Part shown: piece by piece, positions 44,602-53,342 of the stretch
Layout: each line of letters opens with the position of its first letter
Numbering within the stretch: the stretch's first letter is position 1
From: Lysinibacillus sp. 2017
GTDB lineage: Bacteria > Bacillota > Bacilli > Bacillales_A > Planococcaceae
Direction of reading: 5' to 3'
Length of the DNA stretch: 64,000 nucleotides
Assembly: GCF_003073375.1 (NCBI RefSeq)
Contig: NZ_CP029002.1
Span: 2,280,001 to 2,344,000 of the forward strand
Position numbers and translations under genes: made by a program
The notes under the pieces: model-generated
The model's database searches: none
What the model was told of the DNA's origin: nothing
Seen by the model: only the letters and a program-made list of their open reading frames with translations

Positions 44602-45960
44602 TTACTTGTTAACACCTAAAATATCATTCTCTTCAAGGAATTTCGTGTTGAACTTCGCTGATTTGAATACATCGTTGTTCATAAGTGCTTGGTGGAATGG
44701 AATTGTTGTGTTAATCCCAGGACCTGCTACTTCGAACTCAGATAACGCGCGATTCATTTTAGCGATAGCTTCTTCACGAGTGTCCGCGTGAACGATTAAT
44801 TTTGCGACCATTGAATCGTAATATGGTGGGATTGTGTAACCTGCGTAAACAGCAGAATCTACACGTACGCCGTAGCCACCAGGAACCACGTAAGTTTCTA
44901 CTGTACCCGCTGAAGGCATAAAGTTTTTGTATGCATTTTCAGCGTTGATACGGCATTCCATTGCCCAACCATTGATCTTAATATCTTCTTGTTTGAATGG
45001 TAATTCAGCACCAGAAGCGATTTTTAATTGTTGTTGAACAATATCTACACCTGTAATCATTTCAGTTACTGGGTGTTCTACTTGTACACGTGTGTTCATT
45101 TCCATGAAGTAGAATTTATCTTGTTGGTAATCATAGATGAACTCGATTGTCCCTGCACCCTCGTAATTACAAGCTTTTGCTGCTTTCACTGCTGCTTCGC
45201 CCATTTCAGCACGACGCTCTTCAGATAAAGCTGGAGATGGTGCTTCTTCGACAAGCTTTTGCATACGGCGTTGTACCGTACAGTCACGCTCACCTAAGTG
45301 AACGACATTGCCGTGGCCATCTGCTAACACTTGAATTTCACAGTGACGGAAGTACTCGATAAATTTCTCTAAATATACACCAGGGTTACCGAATGCCGCT
45401 GCTGCTTCTTTTTGCGTAATTTCAATGCCTTTTACAAGCTCTTCTTCTGTACGTGCAACACGGATCCCTTTACCACCACCACCTGCTGTTGCTTTGATGA
45501 TGACTGGGTAACCGATTTTTGCTGCCCACTGTTTACCTGTTTCGATATCAGGCACAATACCTGTACCAGGAACTAAAGGTACGTTTGCTGCTTCCATTGT
45601 GTCGCGAGCAACGTCTTTAATACCCATTATTTTAATCGCATCCGATGAAGGACCGATAAATTTAATCCCTGCATTTTCACAGCTTTCCGCAAATGCTGCG
45701 TTTTCCGCTAAGAAACCGTAACCTGGGTGAATGCCGTCAACACCTGTTTTTTGCGCTACGCCTAAAATGGCCGGGAAACTTAAATACGAATCTTTTGATA
45801 ATTTAGGACCGATGCAATAGGCTTCGTCAGCTAATTTAACATGTAACGCTTCTGCGTCAGCTTCAGAGTATACTGCAACAGTTTGAATACCTAGCTCTTT
45901 ACATGCACGGATAATACGTACAGCAATTTCGCCTCGGTTTGCAATTAATACTTTTTTCAT
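44602..45960 (-). CDS. accC: Biotin carboxylase subunit of acetyl-CoA carboxylase
   Basis: A 452-aa ATP-grasp enzyme that carboxylates the biotin on AccB. It shows KVLIANRGEIAVRIIRACKE, glycine loop KATAGGGGKGIRVA (about 159-172), RDCTVQRRMQKLVEEAP and the catalytic FYFMEMNTRVQVEHPVTE. Start at ATG 45960 (MKKVLIANRG) after GGAGTG. It follows accB by 15 bases, the usual accBC unit. Confidence 0.97.
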   Translation of the reverse strand: MKKVLIANRGEIAVRIIRACKELGIQTVAVYSEADAEALHVKLADEAYCIGPKLSKDSYLSFPAILGVAQKTGVDGIHPGYGFLAENAAFAESCENAGIKFIGPSSDAIKIMGIKDVARDTMEAANVPLVPGTGIVPDIETGKQWAAKIGYPVIIKATAGGGGKGIRVARTEEELVKGIEITQKEAAAAFGNPGVYLEKFIEYFRHCEIQVLADGHGNVVHLGERDCTVQRRMQKLVEEAPSPALSEERRAEMGEAAVKAAKACNYEGAGTIEFIYDYQQDKFYFMEMNTRVQVEHPVTEMITGVDIVQQQLKIASGAELPFKQEDIKINGWAMECRINAENAYKNFMPSAGTVETYVVPGGYGVRVDSAVYAGYTIPPYYDSMVAKLIVHADTREEAIAKMNRALSEFEVAGPGINTTIPFHQALMNNDVFKSAKFNTKFLEENDILGVNK

Positions 45961-45975
45961 AGTTAGTAGCACTCC

Positions 45976-46473
45976 TTATTCAGCTTTTACTAGGAATAGA
46001 GGTTGACCGTATTCTACTAATTGGCCATCTTTCACTAATACTTCAACGATTTCACCTTTAATTTCAGCTTCAATTTCGTTGAATAATTTCATTGCTTCAA
46101 CGATACATACGATTGATTCGTCGCCTACTTTATCGCCCACTTTTACGAAAGCTGGTGATTCTGGATTTGGAGATTGATAGAATGTACCGACCATTGGCGA
46201 AGTGATTTTATGTAGTTCAGCTGTATCTGCTACTGGTGCTACCGGTGCAGGAGCTTCTACTTTTGGAGTTGGTGCTGGTGCTGCTGGAGCTACTGGTGCT
46301 GCCACTACTGGAGCTGGTGTTGCTTCTACGAAATTTTTAGGAGCTACTACTTGCGTAACCCCGCCATTTTTCTTTAATTTTACTTTTGCCCCATCTGCTT
46401 CATATACGAACTCATCAATTGAAGAAGCATCTACTAATTTGATAATTTCACGGATTTCTTGAACTTTGAACAT
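45976..46473 (-). CDS. accB: Biotin carboxyl carrier protein
   Basis: A 165-aa protein with an N-terminal domain, a long Ala-Pro-Val linker (about 48-90) and a C-terminal biotinyl domain with the biotin lysine in [13 protein letters not shown]. It carries carboxybiotin between AccC and the carboxyltransferase. Strong ribosome site. First gene of accBC, with spoIIIAH in the same direction 190 bases upstream. Confidence 0.96.
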   Translation of the reverse strand: MFKVQEIREIIKLVDASSIDEFVYEADGAKVKLKKNGGVTQVVAPKNFVEATPAPVVAAPVAPAAPAPTPKVEAPAPVAPVADTAELHKITSPMVGTFYQSPNPESPAFVKVGDKVGDESIVCIVEAMKLFNEIEAEIKGEIVEVLVKDGQLVEYGQPLFLVKAE

Positions 46474-46665
46474 TCTTAACTCTCCCTTGTAAAAAAAGTT
46501 TAATACTACAAATCCTATTTTATAATTTTTCCGACTATTATGAAATACTTTATTTCATTTTAAATAAAAATGAGCACAAATCAGAACAAAACTATATTAA
46601 AACAAAGAATTTTAGGGGATTCTGCTATATAACACAATTGGAGTTTTACATATTCAAGCCATTTT

Positions 46666-47202
46666 TTAATTAAAAGGTTGTACATCCACGCTTACAACCA
46701 CATTTTCATCCATTTCTGAGCGGATTATATACACAATTTCATTAACCTGTTGTTTCGACACTTCGTCTGACATAATTGACACCGCTACTTTTTCATCCTC
46801 AATTCGAACTAGGGCATCTGAGTAATTCATTGACTTTATTAACATTTCTAACATCGCTTCAGACGATTCGCGTTTGATGAGCTTATCCATTTCATCAAAT
46901 GCCGCATTTTTTTCTTCTGCCGATAACTGTGCGGATGCAATCTTTTGAGTTAATTGCTCGCGTAATTGACTCCGTTTATTATCCAATTCCAAACGAATTT
47001 CTTGAAATAAGTCACTCTCTGAATTGACTGGTTGCGTTGTACTTTGATTCACTCCGACAATTTCCGTATTGTCTAGTGCATCATCTGTAAAAATTGCCAT
47101 AAAATTAGGTCCTTGCTTATCATTAAAAACATAATATACGGAAATTACCGCAATTAAGCTGACGAATGTTAACAACCATACTGTTCTTTTTTTCACCTTC
47201 AC
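46666..47202 (-). CDS. spoIIIAH: Stage III sporulation protein AH
   Basis: A 178-aa protein with an N-terminal membrane helix (TVWLLTFVSLIAVISVYYVF) and a mother-cell-side domain with the YscJ/FliF-like core. QLSAEEKNAAFDEMDKLIKR and KSMNYSDALVRIEDEKVAVS are typical AH blocks. It binds SpoIIQ across the engulfment membranes to form the channel feeding the forespore. It starts within the stop of spoIIIAG (GTGA overlap). About 40 residues shorter than the B. subtilis form. Confidence 0.9.
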   Translation of the reverse strand: MKVKKRTVWLLTFVSLIAVISVYYVFNDKQGPNFMAIFTDDALDNTEIVGVNQSTTQPVNSESDLFQEIRLELDNKRSQLREQLTQKIASAQLSAEEKNAAFDEMDKLIKRESSEAMLEMLIKSMNYSDALVRIEDEKVAVSIMSDEVSKQQVNEIVYIIRSEMDENVVVSVDVQPFN

Positions 47203-47579
47203 TTGCCTTCCTCCTTTAATTGCATCGGGACGATTTGAATACGATGTGATGGAATTTGCAGAACGTTACCAACCGCCTCTTTTAGTAAGCTTTTTACATG
47301 CGCGTTATGTGCACCTTCTGCCACAATGATAACACCAGATAATTGTTGCTGTTGTGAGACTGCTAAAAAACCATTGTTTGTAGCCGATTTTTCATAATGA
47401 AAATATACTTGTACTTGTCCGACTGAATGAATTTCACTTAGGAGATTTGCTAACTGCTGTTCATCTGTCAGTTTGCTCGGCTGATTGAAATTTCCCGCGA
47501 AAACAAATAGCATGCTTAATGCTATGAAAATGATGCCCCCTATGAGAAGGAGCGGTCGGTTTGCATTCCTCTTTTCCAC
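47199..47579 (-). CDS. spoIIIAG: Stage III sporulation protein AG, shortened
   Basis: A 126-aa protein with a membrane helix (PLLLIGGIIFIALSMLFVFA) and a single ring-building domain (LLSEIHSVGQVQVYFHYE, GVIIVAEGAHNAHVKSLLKE, VLQIPSHRIQIVPM). The B. subtilis AG is about 229 residues and has an inserted beta-triangle that shapes the large ring; that insert appears absent here. It follows AF and overlaps AH. Confidence 0.85.
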   Translation of the reverse strand: MEKRNANRPLLLIGGIIFIALSMLFVFAGNFNQPSKLTDEQQLANLLSEIHSVGQVQVYFHYEKSATNNGFLAVSQQQQLSGVIIVAEGAHNAHVKSLLKEAVGNVLQIPSHRIQIVPMQLKEEGK

Positions 47580-47643
47580 ATAGTTACGTTATACGCCACC
47601 TTTACTTCGTTTTTTTACACAATGTATGTGCCACTCAACTTTT

Positions 47644-47778
47644 TTATGCAAATAATGAAACAATGTAGCTCGATACCGTCAAATACAGTGCAAGTTTCAC
47701 GTAGGATTGCCATTCCTTTTCCTCTGTGAACATCAATAAGCTACTACCCAGCATCACAATTAAAAAAATTTCAATCAT
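47644..47778 (-). CDS. Very short SpoIIIAF-like protein
   Basis: A 44-aa frame in the exact place of spoIIIAF. ATG follows TAGGAGG and overlaps the spoIIIAE stop (ATGA). It consists of two short hydrophobic helices joined by TEEKEWQSYVKLALY, like the membrane part of SpoIIIAF, whose B. subtilis form is about 200 aa with a soluble ring domain. Here the soluble part is missing and the next 64 bases are noncoding. It may be a real mini form or a remnant. Confidence 0.6.
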   Translation of the reverse strand: MIEIFLIVMLGSSLLMFTEEKEWQSYVKLALYLTVSSYIVSLFA

Positions 47779-48686
47779 GAAGATCCTCCTAATGATAATT
47801 GTGTAAACACGATGCATAGTAAAACGATAAATACGATGGAAAAGCCAAGTAACAAGGCAACCGCGCAAAGTACTAGCAATGTTTTGCCGACATCATCAAA
47901 CAAACTGCTCATTCGCGTATTAGAAAATGGTTCAACAAACGCACCAATCACTTTAAATAGAAGTGCATGTAACAATAAAACAATCGCTGGATAAAATGCC
48001 GCCGTCCAAACGACCGTTAAAAAACCAAGTCCTACAACACTAGAAACCGTTGATTGTGTTTTTTGGAAAAAGGAGAGTCCTTCAACGATTAAGTTCCCAA
48101 TAAGCGGAATATTCGATTCGATCAGTTTTTTTATAGGCGATTTAACTGCTTCATTTAATTGAAAAAATGCGACTCCTGAAAATGTTAAGATTGAGGTTAA
48201 CGCGATTACGGCTGCTAAAATAATACTTAACACCGACGTACGTAATAATTCTGCAGCTTTCGAAAATGAAATGGCTGGATAAATTTTTGTACAAACGTCT
48301 AAAAATAATGCGCACAGTAACGTTGGTATTAATAACTTTGTAGAAATGAATAGGATGGCTTGTATGAGAAAAATAATAATCGGATTCCATGCAAGGATTG
48401 TAAATATATTCTGTATGGCGATTAGTAGCAGGGTAATAACGGGTATCACCGCAATATAAAAATGTTGTAACACTTGGATTAATTCATAGAGTACGACAAA
48501 TGCATCGATAACTTTTTGGGCAAAAATTACGATAAATATATAAATAAATAGTTGTTCGATGATCATCGATTGCTGTGGAATGAGCGCAATAAGAAGTAAA
48601 TAAAAAAGGATATAAAGTGCGGCATACAGAAATGATGTAACAAGCGAATTTATGGGTTCGGAAAACATTGACAAGAAAACATCCAT
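47775..48686 (-). CDS. spoIIIAE: Stage III sporulation protein AE
   Basis: A 303-aa polytopic protein (about seven helices) with the AE pattern: SISFSKAAELL-like AISFSKAAELLRTSVLSIIL, LTFSGVAFFQLNEAVKSPIKK and LIGNLIVEGLSFFQKTQSTV. I start at ATG 48686 (MDVFLSMFSEP) after AGAAAGG, which overlaps the AD stop. The B. subtilis protein is about 100 residues longer at the N-terminus, so the exported first part is missing here. Confidence 0.9.
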   Translation of the reverse strand: MDVFLSMFSEPINSLVTSFLYAALYILFYLLLIALIPQQSMIIEQLFIYIFIVIFAQKVIDAFVVLYELIQVLQHFYIAVIPVITLLLIAIQNIFTILAWNPIIIFLIQAILFISTKLLIPTLLCALFLDVCTKIYPAISFSKAAELLRTSVLSIILAAVIALTSILTFSGVAFFQLNEAVKSPIKKLIESNIPLIGNLIVEGLSFFQKTQSTVSSVVGLGFLTVVWTAAFYPAIVLLLHALLFKVIGAFVEPFSNTRMSSLFDDVGKTLLVLCAVALLLGFSIVFIVLLCIVFTQLSLGGSS

Positions 48687-49063
48687 TACATAAACCTTTC
48701 TAGCAAGTTTACGAGCGTTTGAAATGCTGGTTGTAAAATTTTTAGCCAATATGAAACGACTGTAATACGAATGGAAAGCTTCACCACAGTGGCAATCGCT
48801 TCATACTCAAATTGGTCAAGCAATGCACAAATCATTTCTCCTATGACGAATAGAAAGGCAGTAAATAATAGGCTTTTGCTGTACGGCACAGCTTGAAATA
48901 CATTGCTTAACTGTTGCCATAAAGGAATAAGCTGCCCCATCATGACAAACTGCATCAAAATAAAGAAGAGAATCACTAGAATAATTGGATGCAGCTTGTC
49001 CATTGATTGTTTCAATAGCAATAACAAAAGCAAAAAGATTATGCTCGCAAATGCTATTGTCAT
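48686..49063 (-). CDS. spoIIIAD: Stage III sporulation protein AD
   Basis: A 125-aa membrane protein with four helices of normal AD length: FASIIFLLLLLLLKQSMDKL, HPIILVILFFILMQFVM, SLLFTAFLFVIGEMICALLDQF and ISVVSYWLKILQPAF-like VSYWLKILQPAFQTLVNLL. Starts directly after spoIIIAC. Part of the membrane base of the feeding-tube complex. Confidence 0.88.
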   Translation of the reverse strand: MTIAFASIIFLLLLLLLKQSMDKLHPIILVILFFILMQFVMMGQLIPLWQQLSNVFQAVPYSKSLLFTAFLFVIGEMICALLDQFEYEAIATVVKLSIRITVVSYWLKILQPAFQTLVNLLERFM

Positions 49064-49273
49064 TTAACTAATGGCCGTTAACCATTGGAAAAATACAACA
49101 ATTTCCTGGAAAAACAGCCTTAAAAACCTTATAAGCTCCACCGTCATGTAAAGATACGCAACAAAAAATAAAAAAAATGAAAACTCTTTTTTTCCGATTT
49201 GCTCAAAAAAGATATGAAGAAGTGCTATTACTAAGCCAACACCCGCCACTCGAAGCACATCTTGCAACTCCAA
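49064..49273 (-). CDS. spoIIIAC: Stage III sporulation protein AC
   Basis: A 69-aa two-helix membrane protein (VLRVAGVGLVIALLHIFFEQ, EFSFFLFFVAYLYMTVELIR) of normal AC length. TTG start with GGGAGGAGGG upstream. It is the first gene of the operon in this genome: spoIIIAA and spoIIIAB, which normally precede it, are not between it and efp. Confidence 0.88.
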   Translation of the reverse strand: MELQDVLRVAGVGLVIALLHIFFEQIGKKEFSFFLFFVAYLYMTVELIRFLRLFFQEIVVFFQWLTAIS

Positions 49274-49295
49274 TAAAGCCCTCCTCCCTTACCAA

Positions 49296-49303
49296 ACTGT
49301 ATG
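49296..49303 (-). promoter_or_regulatory. Candidate sigma-E -10 box before spoIIIAC
   Basis: CATACAGT on the minus strand, about 23 bases before the spoIIIAC start, fits the sigma-E -10 consensus CATACAHT. No convincing -35 box is seen at the normal distance (GTGTGAT lies slightly far). SpoIIIA operons are sigma-E controlled in B. subtilis. Confidence 0.4.
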
Positions 49304-49333
49304 CACACGCATGGTCATTCATCACACGAAACA

Positions 49334-49376
49334 TAAAAAAACGCATAAATGATTGAATTCATTCATGCGTTTTGTT
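49334..49376 (-). terminator. Terminator after the nitronate monooxygenase gene
   Basis: AACGCATGAATGA/TCATTTATGCGTT on the minus strand followed by TTTTTTTATG. It separates the metabolic gene from spoIIIAC. Confidence 0.8.
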
Positions 49377-49384
49377 TAAACAAA

Positions 49385-50389
49385 TTATTTTAATAAGTTA
49401 TCTACAATTTCTTGCACGGAAGCAGCTTTTGCTAAATAGCTATTTTCGCCCATCCATAGTGATAAATATTCAGGTTTATTTTGCTTAGCACTTTCTTGAC
49501 GAATTTGAAGTGTTAAATAATGCTGTAACGGATATGGGGCTACTACTGCTTCTTGTAATTTTTCAGTAAATTTATTTTTTAATCCGCGCGCATATTTACC
49601 TGTGAACGCACGTGTTAATGTTGTTGCTTTTTCTTCGGATTGTAAAATCGCATTTTTATGTACATTACTCGCTCCACATTCATGAGCCGTTAATAGTACG
49701 GTCCCAATTTGAACCATACTTGCACCTAGGTTAAACATTTCCTGAACGTGTTCAGAAGTCATAATTCCCCCTGTTGCAATTACAGGAATCTTCACAGTTT
49801 CCGCAACTTGCTTCACCAATTCGTGTGTTGGAATTAACTCCATTGGCTCTGTAAATGACCCACGGTGCCCACCTGCTTCATTCCCTTGTACAACGACTGC
49901 ATCAAAGCCAGCTTCTTCAACTGCAAGCGCTTCCGCAACTGTCGTTGAAGTACCGATTAATAAAATGTTATGTGCTTTTAATCGTGCGATCGTTTCTTTT
50001 TCAGGAATACCAAATGTAAACGAAACTATTTTCACTTGTTCATCAATTACAGCTTGAACTTGCCCTTCAAATACTTCGCCTGAAATGACACGCTGCGTAT
50101 TCGGAATCCCTAATTCTTCATAAATCGGTTGCAGCGCTACACGCGCATTTTGCAATACATTTATATCAATTCGAGGTTCCTCTTGAATGAATAAGTTCAC
50201 GCTAAATGGTTTATTCGTTAATTTTTTTACATCTTGAATAAATTTTCTTGTTTGTTCACCATTTAAATAACCTGCGCCAATTGAACCTAATACCCCCGCA
50301 TCACTACATGCAGCAACAAATTCTGGGGTTGTAATGCCTGCCATTGGTGCTTGAATTATTGGCTTTTCAACTGCTAATTTTTTAATCAC
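49385..50389 (-). CDS. Nitronate monooxygenase family protein
   Basis: A 334-aa FMN TIM-barrel enzyme: KPIIQAPMAGITTPEFVAAC at the start, GYLNGEQTRKFI, VVVQGNEAGGHRGSF (the family histidine region), and IPVIATGGIMTSEHVQEMF binding FMN phosphate. It oxidises alkyl nitronates or acts as a related flavin enzyme. GTG 50389 chosen after AAAGGGAG; longer frames cross the efp terminator. It occupies the place where spoIIIAA-AB stand in B. subtilis. Confidence 0.87.
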   Translation of the reverse strand: MIKKLAVEKPIIQAPMAGITTPEFVAACSDAGVLGSIGAGYLNGEQTRKFIQDVKKLTNKPFSVNLFIQEEPRIDINVLQNARVALQPIYEELGIPNTQRVISGEVFEGQVQAVIDEQVKIVSFTFGIPEKETIARLKAHNILLIGTSTTVAEALAVEEAGFDAVVVQGNEAGGHRGSFTEPMELIPTHELVKQVAETVKIPVIATGGIMTSEHVQEMFNLGASMVQIGTVLLTAHECGASNVHKNAILQSEEKATTLTRAFTGKYARGLKNKFTEKLQEAVVAPYPLQHYLTLQIRQESAKQNKPEYLSLWMGENSYLAKAASVQEIVDNLLK

Positions 50390-50463
50390 AACGTTCACTC
50401 CCTTTCTTTGATTATACTGAATCTTTTCCTTGTATGGATATAATTTGTAAATAATTTTTATTA

Positions 50464-50504
50464 AAAAAGGCAAGAATGCTGTAAAACAACATTCCTGCCT
50501 TTTC
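50464..50504 (-). terminator. efp terminator
   Basis: AAAGGCAGGAATG/CATTCTTGCCTTT (12 of 13 pairs), followed on the minus strand by TTTTAATAAAAA; starts about 15 bases after the efp stop. Confidence 0.8.
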
Positions 50505-50518
50505 AATAGAACTAAAGA

Positions 50519-51076
50519 TTACGCACGTGAAACGTATGATCCTTCAGTTGTGTTAATGATTAATTTGTCGCCTTCATTTACGAAGAATGGAACGTTAACC
50601 ATTAAGCCAGTTTCCATTTTCGCTGGTTTTGTACCGCCTGAAGCTGTATCACCTTTGATACCTGGTTCAGTATCAGCAACTGTTAATACTACTGTGTTTG
50701 GTAATTCGATACCGATTAATTCACCTTGGAATGATTGGATGTGAAGTTCCATGTTTTCTAAAAGGTATAATAATTCGTCTTTGATTTGAGCTTCTGCTAA
50801 AGTTGTTTGATCATAAGACTCCATATCCATGAATACATGTTCGTCACCTTGTGCATATAAATATTGCATTTTGCGGTTTTCGATCATTGCTTTTTCTACT
50901 TTTTCACCAGCGCGGAACGTTTTTTCTGTTACGTTACCGTTACGTAGGTTACGTAATTTCGAACGTACGAATGCAGCACCTTTACCTGGTTTAACGTGTT
51001 GGAATTCTAATACGCGGAATAAGTTACCTTCAACGATAATTGTTAAACCCGTACGGAAATCATTTACTGAGATCAT
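50519..51076 (-). CDS. efp: Elongation factor P
   Basis: A 185-aa three-domain factor of exact family length, relieving ribosomes stalled at polyproline. The N-terminal KOW-like domain has [20 protein letters not shown] with the loop lysine that is modified in other Bacillales; the C-terminal OB domains include [12 protein letters not shown] and [20 protein letters not shown]. Follows pepP by 17 bases, same order as B. subtilis. Confidence 0.97.
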   Translation of the reverse strand: MISVNDFRTGLTIIVEGNLFRVLEFQHVKPGKGAAFVRSKLRNLRNGNVTEKTFRAGEKVEKAMIENRKMQYLYAQGDEHVFMDMESYDQTTLAEAQIKDELLYLLENMELHIQSFQGELIGIELPNTVVLTVADTEPGIKGDTASGGTKPAKMETGLMVNVPFFVNEGDKLIINTTEGSYVSRA

Positions 51077-51093
51077 TTGTTATTTCCTCCAAA

Positions 51094-52152
51094 TTATAAA
51101 ATAATTAATTGTTTTGCCGAATGTGTTAATACTTCATTACCCGTTTCAGTGATTAAAATATCGTCCTCAATTCGAACGCCACCAATTCCAGGAATGTAGA
51201 CACCTGGTTCAATTGTTACAACCATATTTGGTTCTAACACCGTTTCAGAACGGAATGATAATCCAGGGCCTTCATGCACTTCTAAACCGATACCATGACC
51301 TGTTGAGTGGCCAAATGCTTCGCCTAAGCCTTTTGATTTTAAATAATCACGAGCTACGGCATCTGCTTGGATACCCGTCATGCCAGGTCCTACTTTTTCT
51401 AGTGCTAAAGCCTGCGACTCTTGCACAGCATTGTACATTTCTACTAACTTATCTGAAGGTTGTCCTACCGCGATTGTGCGTGTCATATCCGAAATGTATC
51501 CATTATAATAAGCACCAAAATCAAGCGTTACAAAATCACCTGTTTCAATGACCTTCTCCGTAGCAACTCCATGTGGGAACGCAGAACGTAATCCACTTGC
51601 GACGATTGTGTCAAAAGATGAGCTTGTAGCACCTTGTTTACGCATGAAAAATTCTAATTCATTCGAAACTTCAAGTTCTGTTTTACCAGGCTTGATAAAG
51701 TCTAAAATATGTGTAAATGCATTGTCTGCAATTTCACATGCAACCTTAATAATATTAATCTCTTCTGGTGTCTTAATCAAGCGAATTTTTTCAATTAGAC
51801 CCGAAACAGGTACAAAATCAGCATTTACTGCCGCTTTATACACTTCATATGTGCCATAATGCATCGCATCTTTTTCAAATCCGATTGTTTTAACACCCAT
51901 TGATGCCGCTTGTTTTGCCACTTCTTCAAAAATCGTTCCTTTATGTTCTACAATACGGAAATCTTTAACTTGTTCAGCAGCTTGCTCTGTATAACGGAAG
52001 TCTGTAATAAACACCGCATCATTTTGAGAAACGATTGCTACACCTGAAGTACCAGTGAAGCCTGTCATGTAACGACGATTGTATTCATTTGTAATTAATA
52101 ATGCATCGATTTTATTATCAATTAATGCTTGACGTAATTTAGCTAATTTCAT
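51094..52152 (-). CDS. pepP: Xaa-Pro peptidase, M24B family
   Basis: A 352-aa metallopeptidase cutting before or after proline (YqhT in B. subtilis). It has a creatinase N-domain (about 1-125) and a pita-bread domain with metal ligands in VTLDFGAYYNGYISDMTRTI, GHSTGHGIGLEVHEGP, MVVTIEPGVYIPG and GVRIEDDILI. Start at ATG 52152 (MKLAKLRQAL) after AAGGTGG. Sits between aroQ and efp as in B. subtilis. Confidence 0.94.
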   Translation of the reverse strand: MKLAKLRQALIDNKIDALLITNEYNRRYMTGFTGTSGVAIVSQNDAVFITDFRYTEQAAEQVKDFRIVEHKGTIFEEVAKQAASMGVKTIGFEKDAMHYGTYEVYKAAVNADFVPVSGLIEKIRLIKTPEEINIIKVACEIADNAFTHILDFIKPGKTELEVSNELEFFMRKQGATSSSFDTIVASGLRSAFPHGVATEKVIETGDFVTLDFGAYYNGYISDMTRTIAVGQPSDKLVEMYNAVQESQALALEKVGPGMTGIQADAVARDYLKSKGLGEAFGHSTGHGIGLEVHEGPGLSFRSETVLEPNMVVTIEPGVYIPGIGGVRIEDDILITETGNEVLTHSAKQLIIL

Positions 52153-52165
52153 GTTATTTACCACC

Positions 52166-52606
52166 TTATCGTTTTTCTAAAAATTTCATTAACGCTAATT
52201 CGTAGCCCATAGTACCTAACCCAGTAATTTGACCAATACAGTTTTGTACAATATAGGAATGATGGCGAAATTCTTCACGATTATGAATATTTGTTATATG
52301 TACTTCAATAAACGGTACTTTTACAGAAGCAGCAGCTACAGCATCTCTTAATGCAATACTCGTATGAGAAAATGCACCTGGATTAAATACAATGCCAGCC
52401 ACTCCTGAATCCTCTGCTTCAAATATCCAATCTATTAATTCACCTTCATGATTGGATTGAAGTGATACTACTTCCACTCCGTATGGCTCTGCTACTTTTC
52501 TACATTTCGTCAAAATATCATCTAAGCTTTCATAGCCATATTTTTCAGGCTCACGAATTCCTAAACGGTTCAAGTTCGGTCCATTCAATAGTATATATTT
52601 TTCCAT
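52166..52606 (-). CDS. aroQ: 3-dehydroquinate dehydratase, type II
   Basis: A 146-aa enzyme removing water from 3-dehydroquinate in the shikimate pathway. ILLNGPNLNRLGIREPEKYG holds the catalytic tyrosine loop, QSNHEGELIDWIFEA and NPGAFSHTSIALRDAV follow, and HITNIHNREEFRHHSY has the catalytic histidine. MEKYILLNGPNL matches the family start; an upstream ATG at 52615 is possible. Overlaps or touches pepP expression (14 bases apart). Confidence 0.95.
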   Translation of the reverse strand: MEKYILLNGPNLNRLGIREPEKYGYESLDDILTKCRKVAEPYGVEVVSLQSNHEGELIDWIFEAEDSGVAGIVFNPGAFSHTSIALRDAVAAASVKVPFIEVHITNIHNREEFRHHSYIVQNCIGQITGLGTMGYELALMKFLEKR

Positions 52607-52778
52607 AATAACCATCTACTCTCTAAAATTTTATTAATATTATTTTAACACATACGCCAGAGTGAGTGATTAATTATTTATTTAGTCGAAAAATTTCAGA
52701 AACATTTGTCGCAGTTTATTTTTCGTTCAAAAATTAAGGTCAATCACTCGTTTTGCATTCAATTATTATTTTAACACA

Positions 52779-53240
52779 TTAGTTTTTAACCGCTTTATTT
52801 TCTTTAACAGTTTGAGTGTTGTATTGAGCAGTTTCCGCCACGAAACGTAATGCAATTAGAACAATGACAACAAACGGAATCGAAATTTCTTTCACTGACG
52901 ACCATTTTAATGACAGATTTAAAACTTCCCACTCGATTGCAACGGAAATTATTATTCCAAGAATGAGTGAAAAGACAAGTGGCGATTTTCCAAGAATCGT
53001 TACAGAGATAAAATATAAAATGACCGCTGCAACAGATAAAATTAAAAATAGGACAAACCATTTTTCAAACGTACTCCATTCCATGTAAGTAACATTCTTT
53101 AAAAAACTTATTGGATTCCATGTAATTAAATGAAATACATGCAGAAACTTCAGACTAACTGTTAAAAACAAGGCAACCGCAATTGCTGTAACAAAAACAT
53201 ACATGCTCAAAATCTCCCCTTTTTTCCTCATTGTTGCCAA
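52779..53240 (-). CDS. yqhR: YqhR-like membrane protein
   Basis: A 153-aa protein with four membrane helices (MYVFVTAIAVALFLTVSL, WFVLFLILSVAAVILYFIS, LVFSLILGIIISVAIEW, IPFVVIVLIALRFVAET). It lies between aroQ and yqhQ where B. subtilis has yqhR, with similar size and topology. Sequence similarity cannot be proven by eye, so the name rests mainly on position. Confidence 0.55.
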   Translation of the reverse strand: MATMRKKGEILSMYVFVTAIAVALFLTVSLKFLHVFHLITWNPISFLKNVTYMEWSTFEKWFVLFLILSVAAVILYFISVTILGKSPLVFSLILGIIISVAIEWEVLNLSLKWSSVKEISIPFVVIVLIALRFVAETAQYNTQTVKENKAVKN

Positions 53241-53342
53241 TATTAAAAAAAGGTATGCGAATCCATAGTTCTTTTTCCAAAAAAATAGTACAATAGCATA
53301 GTTAATATTTAGAAACTATTTACAGAGAGTGGTGTACAACAA

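Noticed and set aside
50390-50506. Longer start of the nitronate monooxygenase
   Set aside because: It would run through the efp terminator hairpin; the later GTG has a good ribosome site.
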